Source: DASXUX01 sp036504595 (lineage in GTDB: Bacteria > Planctomycetota > SZUA-567 > H5-PLA8). Taken from it: a stretch of 64,000 nucleotides of DNA. The first letter of the stretch is position 1. The number at the start of each line of letters is the position of its first letter. Shown piece by piece: positions 1-10,199 of the stretch. A program made the translations under genes and the position numbers. The DNA is taken from NCBI GenBank assembly GCA_036504595.1, contig DASXUX010000095.1, forward strand, positions 496,001 through 560,000, given 5' to 3'. The notes beneath the pieces are model-generated. The model was not told the DNA's origin. It did not search any database and saw nothing but the letters and a program-made list of their open reading frames with translations.

Positions 1-2799
1 TCGCGGCTGGAATTGACGATTCCCGAAAAAGATCTGCGCGTTGAAGTGACCCCGAAGATGGCGGCGACCGTCGCCAAGCCCGAAGGCGAAGGTACGAAGG
101 TGCTGGCGTTCGTCGGCAATGCCGATCAGGTGACGCTGACGTGGATGCCGCCGGTGAGCAAGGTTGAAAAAGGCGAATCGATCACGATTGCTTCGCAAAC
201 GATGCACGTGGAACTGGGCGAGCGCACGCTGCGGCTGGATACGGCGCTCAGCTACAAGATCGAGCGCAACGACGAAGACACATTCCGTATCAAGTTGCCG
301 GAAAACATGCGGCTGCTTTCGGTGAAGGGCGCCAACATCCGCGAATGGTCCTCTGAAGCCGGCGTGCTTGTGGTGCGGTTGCATTCTCCCGCCAAGGAAA
401 ATTACGCCCTTGCGCTGCGCTTCGAACGCATTTTGGAGAAGACGCCGGAGAGTCTGAATATCCCCTTCCCCGTTACCGTCGGGACTCTGCGCGAAGATGG
501 TTTTCTGACGGTGGCGAGCGAATCCGGCCTGCGCCTGCGCGTCGAAACCGCGGCGGGCTTGAGCCAGATCGATCCGCGCGAATTGCCCGAGCCCCTGCGG
601 CGCGCCAATCTTCTCGCCGGCTTCCGATATCTCGCTCATCCGCTAAACCTGGCGCTGAAAATCGAAACCGTCGAGCCGCAGATACAATCCTCGGTGAAAG
701 CGATCATCAGCCTCGGCCAGGACGAAGACGGCCTGACGGGCTGGGTCGACTACGACATCGCCAAGGTCGGCATCTTCACGGCGAAGTTGAAGTTCGATAG
801 CCGCTGGGAGGTCGTCTCCGTGGGCGATCCGCAAACGGTCGAAGACTTCCAGGCCGCGGTTGAAGGCCAGTACAAAGTACTTTCCGTCAACTTGAAGAAC
901 AAGGCCATCGGCGCGTTCCGCTTGCCGTTCAAACTGACGGCTCCCGGCCGCGCGAGCGCTGGGCAGCTAACGCTGGAGTCCATTCAGGTGCTGGGCACGC
1001 ATCAGGACAAAGGCACTCTCGGCGTGTGCGCGCCCAAGGCGTTCAAGCTGACGACGTCTTCCCGCGAAAAGATGGCTCCGGAGAGCGTGCAGTCGCTGAT
1101 GGCGTCGGGGCTGCTGGCTCAAGTGCCCGCCGATTACGAATTGCCGCTGGCGTACTCGTACACGCAGCAGCCGGCATCCGTGAAGATCGATCTGGCGCGC
1201 CGCGAGACGGAGATTCGCGTAACGGGTTATCACACCGTTGTCGTTTCGGAAGCCGGGCTGGAGTTCACGCACAAGCTTGAGTTTTTCGTCCAGTTCGCGG
1301 GCGTGGACCGCTTGCAGTTCAGCGTGCCCAGCGCGCTCGACGAAAAGATTTATGACATCAAATGCGCGGGCTTGAAAGAGAAGAAGAAGCTCAGCACCGA
1401 AAATGGCCGCAGCACCTGGGAAATTCTTTTGCAGGACAAAGTGCTGGGCGTCGTGCCGGTCTTCATCAGCCATAAGGAGAACCTGAAAGGGCTGGAGCCC
1501 GAAAAACCCTACGAACTGACGCTGCCGGATGTGCGCGCGGAAGGCGTCGCGGGACAGCAGGGCTTCATCGCGGTGTTGAAAGAAGCAGCGCTCGAAATCT
1601 GGCCGAAAGCCACCGGACTGGAGCCGCTCGAAACCGTGAATGTGCCGCCCGAGATGCGGCCGAAGACCGGCACCAGCAACATGTATCTGGCGTACCGCTA
1701 TTTCCAGCCGGAGCGGTCCCTCTCGCTGAAGCTGACTCGCCACGTGCCGGTCGATACCGCCAGCCTCATCGTCGATCTCCTGCAGACGGAACTGCTGGTC
1801 TCGGATGAGCGCATGCTCACCGCAAAAGCCGACCTGTGGATACAGAACGCAAAAGCCGAACAGTACCTGGTGCTGGATCTGCCAAAGAACGCGCAGATCC
1901 GGTCGCTGGGCGTGCGCGGCGCGCTCGTCAATCCTCTGCAGCGCGAAGGCGGCGGCACGCTGGTGAAGTTGCCGGCTGGAGTTGGCGGGTGCCAGGTGCA
2001 GATCATTTATTCGGCGCCGCTGGATGAAAGCAAGTCGGGCGCAAAAATGGGCTTAGCTGGCGGCCTGGACCTGAGAGCTGTGGGCGTGCTGGGTGGCGTG
2101 CCGGTCAGCAAGATCGAAGCGGCCGTGTATGTGCCGGAAGATTATGCGTACATGGGCCTGGGCGGAACGATGCATCTGCGAAAAACTCCGGACCGCATCT
2201 CCAACACGCTGGCTTGGCTGACCGGATTCAAAGGCGACGCGTCTGTGCGCCAACCTCATCTGCAGCATGTTCCGCCGCCATTGGTCGGCGCTTTCAATCC
2301 GCAAGGCCGTGCGTTTTACTTCCAGACGCTGGCACCGGCCGGGCAGATCAGCATGACGTACTTCGACCGGAAGCTGTTCTGGATTTTTGACATCGCCATC
2401 TTCGTTGCCGCACTGGCACTGGGCTGGTTCTTGTGCGAACGCCGCAAACTGCCGCGGTTCTGGGTCTGCGCGGGTGAAATCGTTGTGCCGCTGTGCCTGG
2501 GTTGGCTGGTCGTCAGCGACGCGAGAGAGATCTGCACCTCATGGACGCTGGCCGGTGTTATTCTCGCCGGCGTCTACGCTCTCAAGCGCGGGCGCGAAGC
2601 GTGGCTGGCGTGGAAGGAGTTGCGTATCGCGACCGCGCCTGATCCATTCATCGAGGATGCGCCGGAGAAGCCACAGTCACCCGCGAAAGAAGCCGAAGGC
2701 GCGGCCCCAAAGGACGCACCGCCCGAACCGCCGGCCACTCCATCGGCCGAAGAACCCAAACCATCGGATGACACGCCGAAGGCGGGAGGCGCGCAGTGA
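1..2799 (+). CDS. Giant exported beta-rich membrane-anchored protein, 5' end outside window
   Basis: The reading frame is open from base 1 and continues in frame upstream of the first possible start (TTG at 13), so the N-terminus is missing. At least 932 residues are visible. The body has no catalytic motif I recognise. It repeats a loose 60-70-residue beta module (a polar strand, then xLPxxAxLxSLxVxG, then a hydrophobic strand ending near YxxP), for example around residues 78-140, 410-500 and 600-680 counted from base 13. The C-terminus has three likely membrane segments (about 787-807, 816-835, 844-858), followed by a Pro/Ala/Glu-rich tail. The stop overlaps the next gene's GTG start by 4 nt, so the two are probably translationally coupled. 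The same module recurs in that next gene, which suggests a paralogous pair forming a surface or envelope structure. The function is unknown; anchoring in the membrane is an inference. Confidence 0.75.
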   Translation, partial: SRLELTIPEKDLRVEVTPKMAATVAKPEGEGTKVLAFVGNADQVTLTWMPPVSKVEKGESITIASQTMHVELGERTLRLDTALSYKIERNDEDTFRIKLPENMRLLSVKGANIREWSSEAGVLVVRLHSPAKENYALALRFERILEKTPESLNIPFPVTVGTLREDGFLTVASESGLRLRVETAAGLSQIDPRELPEPLRRANLLAGFRYLAHPLNLALKIETVEPQIQSSVKAIISLGQDEDGLTGWVDYDIAKVGIFTAKLKFDSRWEVVSVGDPQTVEDFQAAVEGQYKVLSVNLKNKAIGAFRLPFKLTAPGRASAGQLTLESIQVLGTHQDKGTLGVCAPKAFKLTTSSREKMAPESVQSLMASGLLAQVPADYELPLAYSYTQQPASVKIDLARRETEIRVTGYHTVVVSEAGLEFTHKLEFFVQFAGVDRLQFSVPSALDEKIYDIKCAGLKEKKKLSTENGRSTWEILLQDKVLGVVPVFISHKENLKGLEPEKPYELTLPDVRAEGVAGQQGFIAVLKEAALEIWPKATGLEPLETVNVPPEMRPKTGTSNMYLAYRYFQPERSLSLKLTRHVPVDTASLIVDLLQTELLVSDERMLTAKADLWIQNAKAEQYLVLDLPKNAQIRSLGVRGALVNPLQREGGGTLVKLPAGVGGCQVQIIYSAPLDESKSGAKMGLAGGLDLRAVGVLGGVPVSKIEAAVYVPEDYAYMGLGGTMHLRKTPDRISNTLAWLTGFKGDASVRQPHLQHVPPPLVGAFNPQGRAFYFQTLAPAGQISMTYFDRKLFWIFDIAIFVAALALGWFLCERRKLPRFWVCAGEIVVPLCLGWLVVSDAREICTSWTLAGVILAGVYALKRGREAWLAWKELRIATAPDPFIEDAPEKPQSPAKEAEGAAPKDAPPEPPATPSAEEPKPSDDTPKAGGAQ

Positions 2800-5700
2800 A
2801 CCGCGTGAGCTCTTGGCTATCCGCTCTTGGCTCTTGGCGACCCAAGCCAGCGAGTTGTCGCTGCGCCCTCCTGGTAACCAGCGCGCTGATCGTGCTGAAT
2901 GCGCAATTACCGGCGGCGACGACACCCACTTCACCCGAACTCCGCCTGGTCGAAACGTACGTTCCATACGATGAGTTCCTCAAGCTCACCGCGGGCAATG
3001 TGGACGCGACGATGATGTCGCTGGATGAGTACCGCGCGCTCGCAACGCTGGCGGCTGTGGGGCGGGCGTCCCTGCCCGCCGGCGGGCACGGAGGCCCGCC
3101 CTACCTGCCGCCGGTTTCCTGCGTGCTCAGCGAAGCGGTTTACACAGGCACGGCTCGCGAGACCGCGGTGCGTTTTGACGCGACGTTCAAGCTGACGGTT
3201 GCGGAAGACGGCTGGGCGCGTTGCGATCTGGGGCCAGTCCAGGGCGCGGGGAAGATAACACTTGATGACAAACCAGCGTGGGTGGTGTTCGACCAGAAGC
3301 ACATGTATCTCCTTGTGAAAGGCCCGGGCCTGCACACCGGATCGTTGTCGTTCTCGCTGCCGCTGCAACGCGAGGAAGACATTCAGCGCATGAACGGCGC
3401 GCTGCTGAGTTCGGCCAGCGCGCGGATGAACCTGACCGTCTCCGGACGAGCCACCCTGGCCAGCGACGCCATCCCTGCGGACACGGACTACGACGAGAAG
3501 CAGAACGTGACGCGGTTCTCGCTCGCCTTGGGAACACAGAAAGGCGCGCCGCTCTCTCTGAACTGGAAGCGCAAGTACGACGCGCAGAAGAATCCGCCTT
3601 TGCTGCTTTCCGAGCAGCGCATCTCGTACTTGATCGAGCCCGCGGCCGGCGCGCAGTTCCGCTGGGCGGCCAAAGTGTCCATCGCGCGCCGCAAGGGAGA
3701 CGAACTGGTGCTGGTGGAGCCGCCGGGCGGGCGGCTGGTGCGGCTGAGCGGCCCGGCGGTGCACTCCTGGCACCGGGATGGCGAATCGATTCGCGTGCTG
3801 TTGCAGACCCCCATTCTGGGCGACGTTGACCTGCAAGGCGACGGACTTCTTCCCGCGCAAAAAGCCGACGTGGAACTGGGCTGCATGCAAGTGAAAGGCG
3901 CCGCGCGCGACACGCGTTATCTCGGCCTGTTTCAACCGGGCGCGGAGCGGCTGGCCATCGGCGCCGTGAATGGATTTCGCGAAGTGGCGTTCAGCGAGGC
4001 CGCCGTCCCGGTCTTTCAAGAAGGCCGGTTGGCGCACGTCTATCTGCTGGAGACTTCCGGTGCAAAGCTTACGGTACGCGTGAAGCCGCAGCCGCCCGTT
4101 TTCGACACGCAAGTTGTTTCCAATCTGTTGCTCGGCGAACGATTCGCGATTCTGCGCAGCGCCATCACGGTGCGGCCGGAGCAGGGCCGCGTGTACGCCG
4201 TGCGTCTGCTCGTCCCCGCGCAGTGGCAGTTGCTCCGGCTGGCCGAGCGCGGGACAGGACGCGGCCTGAGCGCGGAAAAGGAAAGCAGCGGCACCGACGA
4301 AGCCTGGACCATCGCGCTGGAACAGGCGGCGGATCCCGGACATGCGTTTGAGCTGGACGCGCAGTTCCGGTTGCGCGAACTGGCGCCGGCCGAAACGGAT
4401 TGGCAAACGCTGGCAATCGATACGCCGTTGCCGGCGGTCACGGGCGCGCGGCGGAGCGTCAGCCGACTTGGTCTGGGCGCGCATCCCTCGATCGATATCA
4501 CCTTCGGCGCGATGCCGGAGTGGCGGACCGAGCGTCCCGGCACACTGGAGTCGCTGGGCGTGCACGAAGCCACGGCTCGGGCCGCGCTGATCAGCGAAGC
4601 CGCCGCGCCGGCGCTGCATCTGCAGCTCACGCACAAGAAGCCGCGCGGCGAATACGAGTTGGTGACGCATACGCTGACCCTTGAGCGCGAAGTGCTGGTG
4701 CGCTCGGACATTCGCCTGGCCGTTGTGGATCGCGCGCTGGACGAACTGGTGATCAGTCTGCCGCCCGAGGCCAAGGATCCGCTCTTTATTCAGAGCGTCG
4801 AAATAAAGGAGATCGTTCCCGTAACCCCGGCACTTCAGCCGGGCGCGAATCAACGGCGCGTGCGATTCAACTCGCCATGGCAGGGAGTGCGAGTCTTGCG
4901 CGTGGAATATCGCGCGCCGATCGCAGCGGACGGAACGATGGCGATTCCCGATCTGCGCGTCGAAGGCGGGTTCGACAGCCGGCGCCGGATCGTTTTTCAA
5001 AGCGCTGGCGTGGTCGAACTGAGCGTGCAACCGGGTCCAGGGCTTGCGGCGGCATCGTTGGAAGACACGCCGGAGTTTTCGCGCTCGTTCCAAACCGGGC
5101 GAGCCCTGCAGGCGTTCACGTTCCTGGCGGCCGGCGCGCCCGGAACATACCGCTCGCGTCTGCTCGAACGCTATCCAGCTCAGGGAAACTTGACCAAGGA
5201 ACTGAACCTGACGACTGTGCTGGACGCCAGCGGCGTTTCGCGCACGCATGTTGATTTTCAGCTCGCGTATTCCGGACTGCAGTACGCTCCCGTGAAGTTG
5301 CCTCGGGACGCGCGGCTGCTGGCGCTTTGCGTGGATGGGCAGAGCGTGAAGCCGGTGGCTGGATCGAAAACGACGGATGCGAATGCGATCGATATTCCCC
5401 TTCCGCCGCGGAGTTTCGCGCGCGTGGAGTTCGCGTATCAGATCACCGGAACTCCTCTGGGCAACTTCGGATCGTACCAGCAGCAAGCCCCGGAACTGGA
5501 AGGCATCTCCGTGGGCGTGACCAACTGGAAATTCCATTATCCGGCCGCGTATTCCGTGGCGGTAACGGATGGGAATGTGGAACCGGATCCCTCGGTGCCA
5601 CCGGCGTTCTTCGCATCGAACGTCGTGCGCATGCTGCGGGGCGATGGCCCATGGTGGACTTCCTGGGCCGAACAGCTTCCGCAGCGAACCGTCGAACTCA

Positions 5701-8700
5701 CCTCAGCGCCAACAGGCGGAGACGCAGCCAAAAGCGTTCCGCAGCAGGAAACGAAACAGCTCACCGCGATCGAGAACGCGACCACCGAAGCCCCGGAACG
5801 TTCCGTCGCGGGTTTAGCGATCCCGGAGGGCGTGTTGCTCAAGCTGTCGAAGCTCGGCGGTTCAGCAAAAGTGACGCTGGGTTATCGCGAACTTTCGTGG
5901 AGCTTCTTCGCGGCGCGCAGCGTGTTTCTGGCGACGGTGCTGTTCGGATTGTGGCTGGCTCTGCGCGTGTCCCGGCGGGCGGCGCTGCGGCTGGTCGCGT
6001 ACGGCCTGGTCTTTGGAACACTGGTGCCGCTGGCGCTGAAGTGGCAATCGCCGCTGCTCCTCATTCCGTTCTGCGAGGGACTCAGCCTGCTGGCTGTCGC
6101 CGGTCTATTCTGGTATGGCGGTGGATGGCTGTGGCGGCGGATTGCGGAGCGGCGGGGAAACACCAGCGCCAAAGCAGTCACGGCCATCGTCATCGTCATG
6201 CTCGTCGTTGCGGCGATCTGGCACTCGAGCGCTTCGGCCGGCGAGGCTGAAGTGTTGATTCCCTATGCAAAAGAGAAACTGCCCGTTGTCGGCGGTCCGG
6301 ATCAGAAGGTCTTCGTCCCAAAATCCGTTTTTCTAGAACTGATGGCGCGCGCGCATCCGGAGCAAGCCACGGGCAGGGATGCCCGTGCCACGATTCCAGA
6401 TATGAACGACCGGCGCAACCTGGCGCTGGCCTCCGCAGGCGCGAAGGCGAGCGGCGGCAATTCACCGCAGTCCCTGATCGATGGCAATCCAGCGCCAACT
6501 GCGCTGGAGGCATTTGCGTGGGGGTTGGTCGCGGCCCGCGATAAGAGTGTCGCGGCTACGGCGGTGTTCACGATCGAACTGCCGAAAGCAGCATCGATCG
6601 ACCGCGTGCGGATTATGCTGCCCGATCATGCGCAGCGGTTCTGGCGCTACAAGGTGGAGCTTTCCGAAGATGGAAAAACGTTCTTGCTGCTGACGGACAA
6701 GACGCAGGGCCAGTATCGCGGCTGGCAGACGGAGAACTTTTCAAAGAGAGACGTGAAGGCTCTGCGGCTGACGGGGACGTACGATTCCGATCCCGCTGGC
6801 CGCTTCTACGCTGGCAAGATCGAGATGCTCACCCCGCCGACGCCAGTTCCGCTGGCGCTAGGCAACGCGCAGTACGAACTGACGGCCGGCGAGAAGACCT
6901 ATGAAGGCAAAGGCACGCTCGAAGTTGCGACGTTCAACCCGAAAGGCTGGGTGAAGCTGCCGCTGGACTTCGGACCGACTCAGCTTGTCGCTCTGAAGAT
7001 CGATGGCCAGCCGGCGAGCGTGGGCCATGAGCGCGGCGTGCCGTTCGTTGAACTGAAGGGCGGCGGCGTCCACAAGCTTGAGATGGACGTGCAAGGCATG
7101 CTGGAACTCGGACACGGCAGCGCACGGCTGCTGGGGCGATTTGTATGCGGTGCGGCCACACGGGTTGTTCTTTCTCTGCCGGCGGCCATGGAACTCGAAA
7201 CGAAAGCCTTGCCGCCCGGCGCGTGGGTCGAAGTTGACGCTCAAACCAAGACGCAGCGTTGCGAGGTCGATCTCGGATCCGGCTCGGCGAGCGCCGACGT
7301 CGCACTGCTCTGGCGATCGCCGGACATTCGTGGCAAAGGCACTTCGCAGATCGCCAGCCGGAGCTACTCGCAACTTCAAGCCAGCGCGGATGGATACGCG
7401 GTGGTGCGCGTGGATCGCGTAACTGTCGATGGTCCCGGCGTGGATCAACTGACCTACAAATTGCTGGGTAACTGGGACATCGCCACGGTCACCGCACAGG
7501 GCCTCGCGGAGTGGACGATCAGCGGCGAAGGAGATGCCCGCCAATTGCGCCTGTGGTTCCAGAAGCCCGTAAACGAGGTCATTGTGCAGCTTGCGGGTTG
7601 GGCGCCGCTGCCGACAGATGCGGCGGGCACGGAGGCCCGCCCTGCCGCCACACAAGTCGCGGCCTTGTCTCTGGAAGGCGCGTTGCGGCAGGAAGGCTTC
7701 ATCGGCTTGCAGTACGGTTCCGGGCGGCGATTCACTGCGCGTTCTCTGGAGGGGCTGAAGCGTGCGTCGAGCCAGGAACTGGCGGTGATGTTCACGCTGC
7801 CGGCTGAGAGCTTGCCAGATCGGATTTACCGTTGCCCGCAAACGCCCGAGAAAACCCTCGTCAGCGCGGAACTTGAGGCAGGGCAGACGACTGTCGAAAC
7901 GCAGGTGGTCGGCGTCGTGCTGCCCGACCGGATGACGGCGTGCGTGCGGTCGCGTTACATGGTGACTGGCGTTGGACCATTGCGTCACGAGATCGACTTG
8001 CCGCCACAGTGGCAAGTGCGGACGGTGCGCTCTAACGCGATGCGCGACTGGGATGTCGTCGGCGATCCGGGCAAACAGCGGCTGGTCATTTATTTTGCGG
8101 CGCGCGCGGCGACTGGAACGGAGATCGTCTGGTCGGCGGAGACCCCGCTCACGCTTCCGGCAGGTGGGCCGTTGTCGCTCGATCTGCCCCAACCGCGCTG
8201 CGCGACAGAAGGAAAGCTCACCGAAACGGTGGATTGGGTGCTGGCATCGGACCAATCGCTGGTGCTTTCGCAAGGAGCCGGAACACAAACGCACGCGCTG
8301 CCCATCGAGCGGGCTCCGACGTGGGTCCGATTGGAGACCGGGCAGGATTACCGCTTCGCGTACCGGGTCAGCAAGCCGGAGTACAAGCTGGCTGTTTCGG
8401 TGTCGAAGCAAGCCAGCATCGGTTCGGCAACACTCGTCAGTTTCATCCGTCCGGCCGAAGATTACGTGCAGATCAACGCGCGCTGCCGCTTGCGCATCGA
8501 ACAAGCCGGACGCGATCGCTTCGTCTTCAAGCTGCCGGCCAAGGCGACACTGGTGAGCCTTGACGCGCGCAACCTGCGCAGCCGCGAGTTATCAGAGAAG
8601 CCGGATGGCACGCTGTTGACCGTCGTGCTGCAATCTCCCGTCAGCGGCGAACAAGTCATTGATCTTGCGTACAGGCTCCCGCGCGCAGCGGGACAAGAAC

Positions 8701-10199
8701 TGACGTTGAGCGCCATGGAGATCACAGACGCGGAGATCACGCAGACGGAACAATTCGTCGGACTGCTGCAGATCGAGCAGGGCCTGGTGACGGCCCTGCC
8801 CAAACACGGGCTCACGCAACTGCGCGAAAGCGAAGAGTTGCCGTTCCTGCCGCAGGGCGTCTCGAAAAGCGCTCTGGCGCAGGTCTTCGCGGCTCAACCA
8901 GATTGGTCTTTGGCACTGCGTCAACCGGGGGTGAGGATCGAGACGGGGCCGCCGGCGGAAGTGCTGCTGGCGGTGCTCAAGACGGTCGTCGCGGCGGACG
9001 GCGGGGTGCGATCGATGGCCACGTACAGCCTGCACAACCGGGCGCTGCAATTCCTCAGCCTGGTCATGCCCGCCGATACGAAGTTGTGGGGCGTGCTGGT
9101 CGATGGGCGGCCGGTGACGGTGAGCCATTCGACGCAGGGACAGGACAAGGTGCTGCTCGTGCCGATTCAGCGCATGGCTGCCAGCGATCGGCCGTTGAAG
9201 GTTTCGTTGTTCTACGAAAGCCCGGCCGTGAAGCTGCCCGCGGCACTGCGCACGATCACGCCGTCAGCGCCGAAGGTCATCGACAAAGACGTGCCGGTCG
9301 TGCAGACATTCTGGGAGCTCTGTGTTCCCGACGATTACGACGTGAGCCGATCAAGCAGCAGCAACGTGCGGGAAGTGCCCGCGAGCGCGCTGATCGGCGG
9401 ACAGCTCAGCTCGATCATTCAGGAGAACGAGCGGCTGAAGAAAATCGCAGACGCCGCCGAATCGCCGACGCAGCGCCGCAAGGCGCTCCAACGGCTGCTG
9501 CTGAACCGGAAGGATCTGGAAGACAACGTGACGGAGTTGCAGAAGACGGAGCAGAATTCGAACGTCGAAGAGCAGAGACGCGTCGGCCGTGAGGAGTTTG
9601 CTCAGAATTCCCAGGCGAATATCCGGTTGCAGCAGGAGGGAGAGACCTGGCGGCAGAACCTGACCACCGGCGAGCTATCCAAGAAAATCGAGCAGGCCGT
9701 GGCCGAAGCGGCGGTCGATCCGCAGCAGCAGGCGTTCCTGGACGGCTACAATTTCCTGGGCAACAACTGGCGCGGCGGCGCGCAGTACAAAGCTGGCCGG
9801 GACGCGTCCTCAGCGCAGGGACGCCCGCCGTATGCGTCGGGCGAGATGGCGCTGGCCGAACTGCAAGAATCGCGACCGGCGAAGGGTTTTCAAAAGAACG
9901 AGCTTCCCCCGGCCCCCGCGGCGCGCGCGCGCCAGGATACGGAGCCGCTGAAGACCGATGCGGGGTTGCGCGAGGGTTCCGAGCAGCAACTGAACCTGGA
10001 GAAAGGCGCGATGGACCTGCACATTCCGCAGCGCGGAACCTGTCTTACGTTCAGACGCATTGAAGGGCATCCGGAGTTGACGGTCACGCTGCGCTCGCGC
10101 AGCGAGACGTGGCGCTACAGCGCGCTCTTGGCGCTGCTGGCGATTGCGGGCGTCGTTGCGTATGCCCGGCGAAGCAGCAGTAGGCAGGGGCGGTCATGA
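2796..10199 (+). CDS. Giant (2467 aa) exported protein with duplicated halves, discoidin-like domain and coiled coil
   Basis: Starts with GTG inside the stop of the upstream gene. The N-terminus has a signal-like hydrophobic stretch (about residues 25-40) whose n-region is encoded by a heptamer cassette. The mature part begins with a YVPYDEFLKL motif. A similar VFVPKSVFLEL motif follows the central membrane block (four hydrophobic segments, about 1040-1145), so the protein looks like two fused halves. About residues 1207-1342 resemble an F5/8 type C (discoidin) carbohydrate-binding fold. Several copies of the LPxxAxLxSL beta module seen in the upstream gene follow. Residues about 2205-2308 are Glu/Lys/Gln-rich and predicted coiled coil, and the last 60 residues hold a C-terminal membrane helix. 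Four GC-rich palindromic inserts interrupt it in frame (3056-3105, 6369-6392, 7623-7646, about 9811-9834). No enzyme motif was seen. A structural envelope role is a guess. Confidence 0.8.
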   Translation: MNRVSSWLSALGSWRPKPASCRCALLVTSALIVLNAQLPAATTPTSPELRLVETYVPYDEFLKLTAGNVDATMMSLDEYRALATLAAVGRASLPAGGHGGPPYLPPVSCVLSEAVYTGTARETAVRFDATFKLTVAEDGWARCDLGPVQGAGKITLDDKPAWVVFDQKHMYLLVKGPGLHTGSLSFSLPLQREEDIQRMNGALLSSASARMNLTVSGRATLASDAIPADTDYDEKQNVTRFSLALGTQKGAPLSLNWKRKYDAQKNPPLLLSEQRISYLIEPAAGAQFRWAAKVSIARRKGDELVLVEPPGGRLVRLSGPAVHSWHRDGESIRVLLQTPILGDVDLQGDGLLPAQKADVELGCMQVKGAARDTRYLGLFQPGAERLAIGAVNGFREVAFSEAAVPVFQEGRLAHVYLLETSGAKLTVRVKPQPPVFDTQVVSNLLLGERFAILRSAITVRPEQGRVYAVRLLVPAQWQLLRLAERGTGRGLSAEKESSGTDEAWTIALEQAADPGHAFELDAQFRLRELAPAETDWQTLAIDTPLPAVTGARRSVSRLGLGAHPSIDITFGAMPEWRTERPGTLESLGVHEATARAALISEAAAPALHLQLTHKKPRGEYELVTHTLTLEREVLVRSDIRLAVVDRALDELVISLPPEAKDPLFIQSVEIKEIVPVTPALQPGANQRRVRFNSPWQGVRVLRVEYRAPIAADGTMAIPDLRVEGGFDSRRRIVFQSAGVVELSVQPGPGLAAASLEDTPEFSRSFQTGRALQAFTFLAAGAPGTYRSRLLERYPAQGNLTKELNLTTVLDASGVSRTHVDFQLAYSGLQYAPVKLPRDARLLALCVDGQSVKPVAGSKTTDANAIDIPLPPRSFARVEFAYQITGTPLGNFGSYQQQAPELEGISVGVTNWKFHYPAAYSVAVTDGNVEPDPSVPPAFFASNVVRMLRGDGPWWTSWAEQLPQRTVELTSAPTGGDAAKSVPQQETKQLTAIENATTEAPERSVAGLAIPEGVLLKLSKLGGSAKVTLGYRELSWSFFAARSVFLATVLFGLWLALRVSRRAALRLVAYGLVFGTLVPLALKWQSPLLLIPFCEGLSLLAVAGLFWYGGGWLWRRIAERRGNTSAKAVTAIVIVMLVVAAIWHSSASAGEAEVLIPYAKEKLPVVGGPDQKVFVPKSVFLELMARAHPEQATGRDARATIPDMNDRRNLALASAGAKASGGNSPQSLIDGNPAPTALEAFAWGLVAARDKSVAATAVFTIELPKAASIDRVRIMLPDHAQRFWRYKVELSEDGKTFLLLTDKTQGQYRGWQTENFSKRDVKALRLTGTYDSDPAGRFYAGKIEMLTPPTPVPLALGNAQYELTAGEKTYEGKGTLEVATFNPKGWVKLPLDFGPTQLVALKIDGQPASVGHERGVPFVELKGGGVHKLEMDVQGMLELGHGSARLLGRFVCGAATRVVLSLPAAMELETKALPPGAWVEVDAQTKTQRCEVDLGSGSASADVALLWRSPDIRGKGTSQIASRSYSQLQASADGYAVVRVDRVTVDGPGVDQLTYKLLGNWDIATVTAQGLAEWTISGEGDARQLRLWFQKPVNEVIVQLAGWAPLPTDAAGTEARPAATQVAALSLEGALRQEGFIGLQYGSGRRFTARSLEGLKRASSQELAVMFTLPAESLPDRIYRCPQTPEKTLVSAELEAGQTTVETQVVGVVLPDRMTACVRSRYMVTGVGPLRHEIDLPPQWQVRTVRSNAMRDWDVVGDPGKQRLVIYFAARAATGTEIVWSAETPLTLPAGGPLSLDLPQPRCATEGKLTETVDWVLASDQSLVLSQGAGTQTHALPIERAPTWVRLETGQDYRFAYRVSKPEYKLAVSVSKQASIGSATLVSFIRPAEDYVQINARCRLRIEQAGRDRFVFKLPAKATLVSLDARNLRSRELSEKPDGTLLTVVLQSPVSGEQVIDLAYRLPRAAGQELTLSAMEITDAEITQTEQFVGLLQIEQGLVTALPKHGLTQLRESEELPFLPQGVSKSALAQVFAAQPDWSLALRQPGVRIETGPPAEVLLAVLKTVVAADGGVRSMATYSLHNRALQFLSLVMPADTKLWGVLVDGRPVTVSHSTQGQDKVLLVPIQRMAASDRPLKVSLFYESPAVKLPAALRTITPSAPKVIDKDVPVVQTFWELCVPDDYDVSRSSSSNVREVPASALIGGQLSSIIQENERLKKIADAAESPTQRRKALQRLLLNRKDLEDNVTELQKTEQNSNVEEQRRVGREEFAQNSQANIRLQQEGETWRQNLTTGELSKKIEQAVAEAAVDPQQQAFLDGYNFLGNNWRGGAQYKAGRDASSAQGRPPYASGEMALAELQESRPAKGFQKNELPPAPAARARQDTEPLKTDAGLREGSEQQLNLEKGAMDLHIPQRGTCLTFRRIEGHPELTVTLRSRSETWRYSALLALLAIAGVVAYARRSSSRQGRS
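2808..2842. repeat. Heptamer cassette (GCTCTTG type, 5 units)
   Basis: Five 7-nt units of the pattern GGCTCTT lie directly after the GTG start of the giant gene. They encode its n-region (SSWLSALGSW). The reverse complement of the same unit (AGAGCTA/AGAGCCA) forms the cassette inside hemW at 48731-48765. Confidence 0.75.
3056..3105. repeat. Head-to-head pair of 24-nt palindromic modules
   Basis: Bases 3082-3105 read stem GCGGGC, loop ACGGAG, stem GCCCGC, tail CCTACC. Bases 3056-3079, on the opposite strand, read stem GCGGGC, loop AGGGAC, stem GCCCGC, tail CCCACA. The pair is in frame and encodes a Gly/Pro-rich loop (GRASLPAGGHGGPPY) early in the giant protein. Confidence 0.8.
6369..6392. repeat. 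24-nt palindromic module, intragenic
   Basis: Stem ACGGGC, loop AGGGAT, stem GCCCGT, tail GCCACG. It encodes TGRDARAT between the second-half VPKSVF motif and the discoidin-like domain of the giant protein. Confidence 0.75.
7623..7646. repeat. 24-nt palindromic module, intragenic
   Basis: Stem GCGGGC, loop ACGGAG, stem GCCCGC, tail CCTGCC, in frame and encoding AGTEARPA. The stem and loop are identical to those of the 3082-3105 copy. Confidence 0.8.
9811..9834. repeat. Degenerate 24-nt palindromic module
   Basis: The loop AGGGAC and right stem GCCCGC are intact, but the left stem (CAGCGC) no longer pairs fully. It encodes part of AGRDASSAQGRPPY. I read it as a decayed copy. Confidence 0.45.

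Noticed and set aside
2931..5537. 868-codon open frame on the minus strand
   Set aside because: It lies fully opposite the giant gene. It is Arg/Gln/His-rich as expected for an antisense frame in GC-rich DNA and lacks a ribosome site or any recognisable domain.
6858..8504. 548-codon open frame on the minus strand
   Set aside because: Antisense shadow of the same giant gene, with the composition of a non-coding frame.
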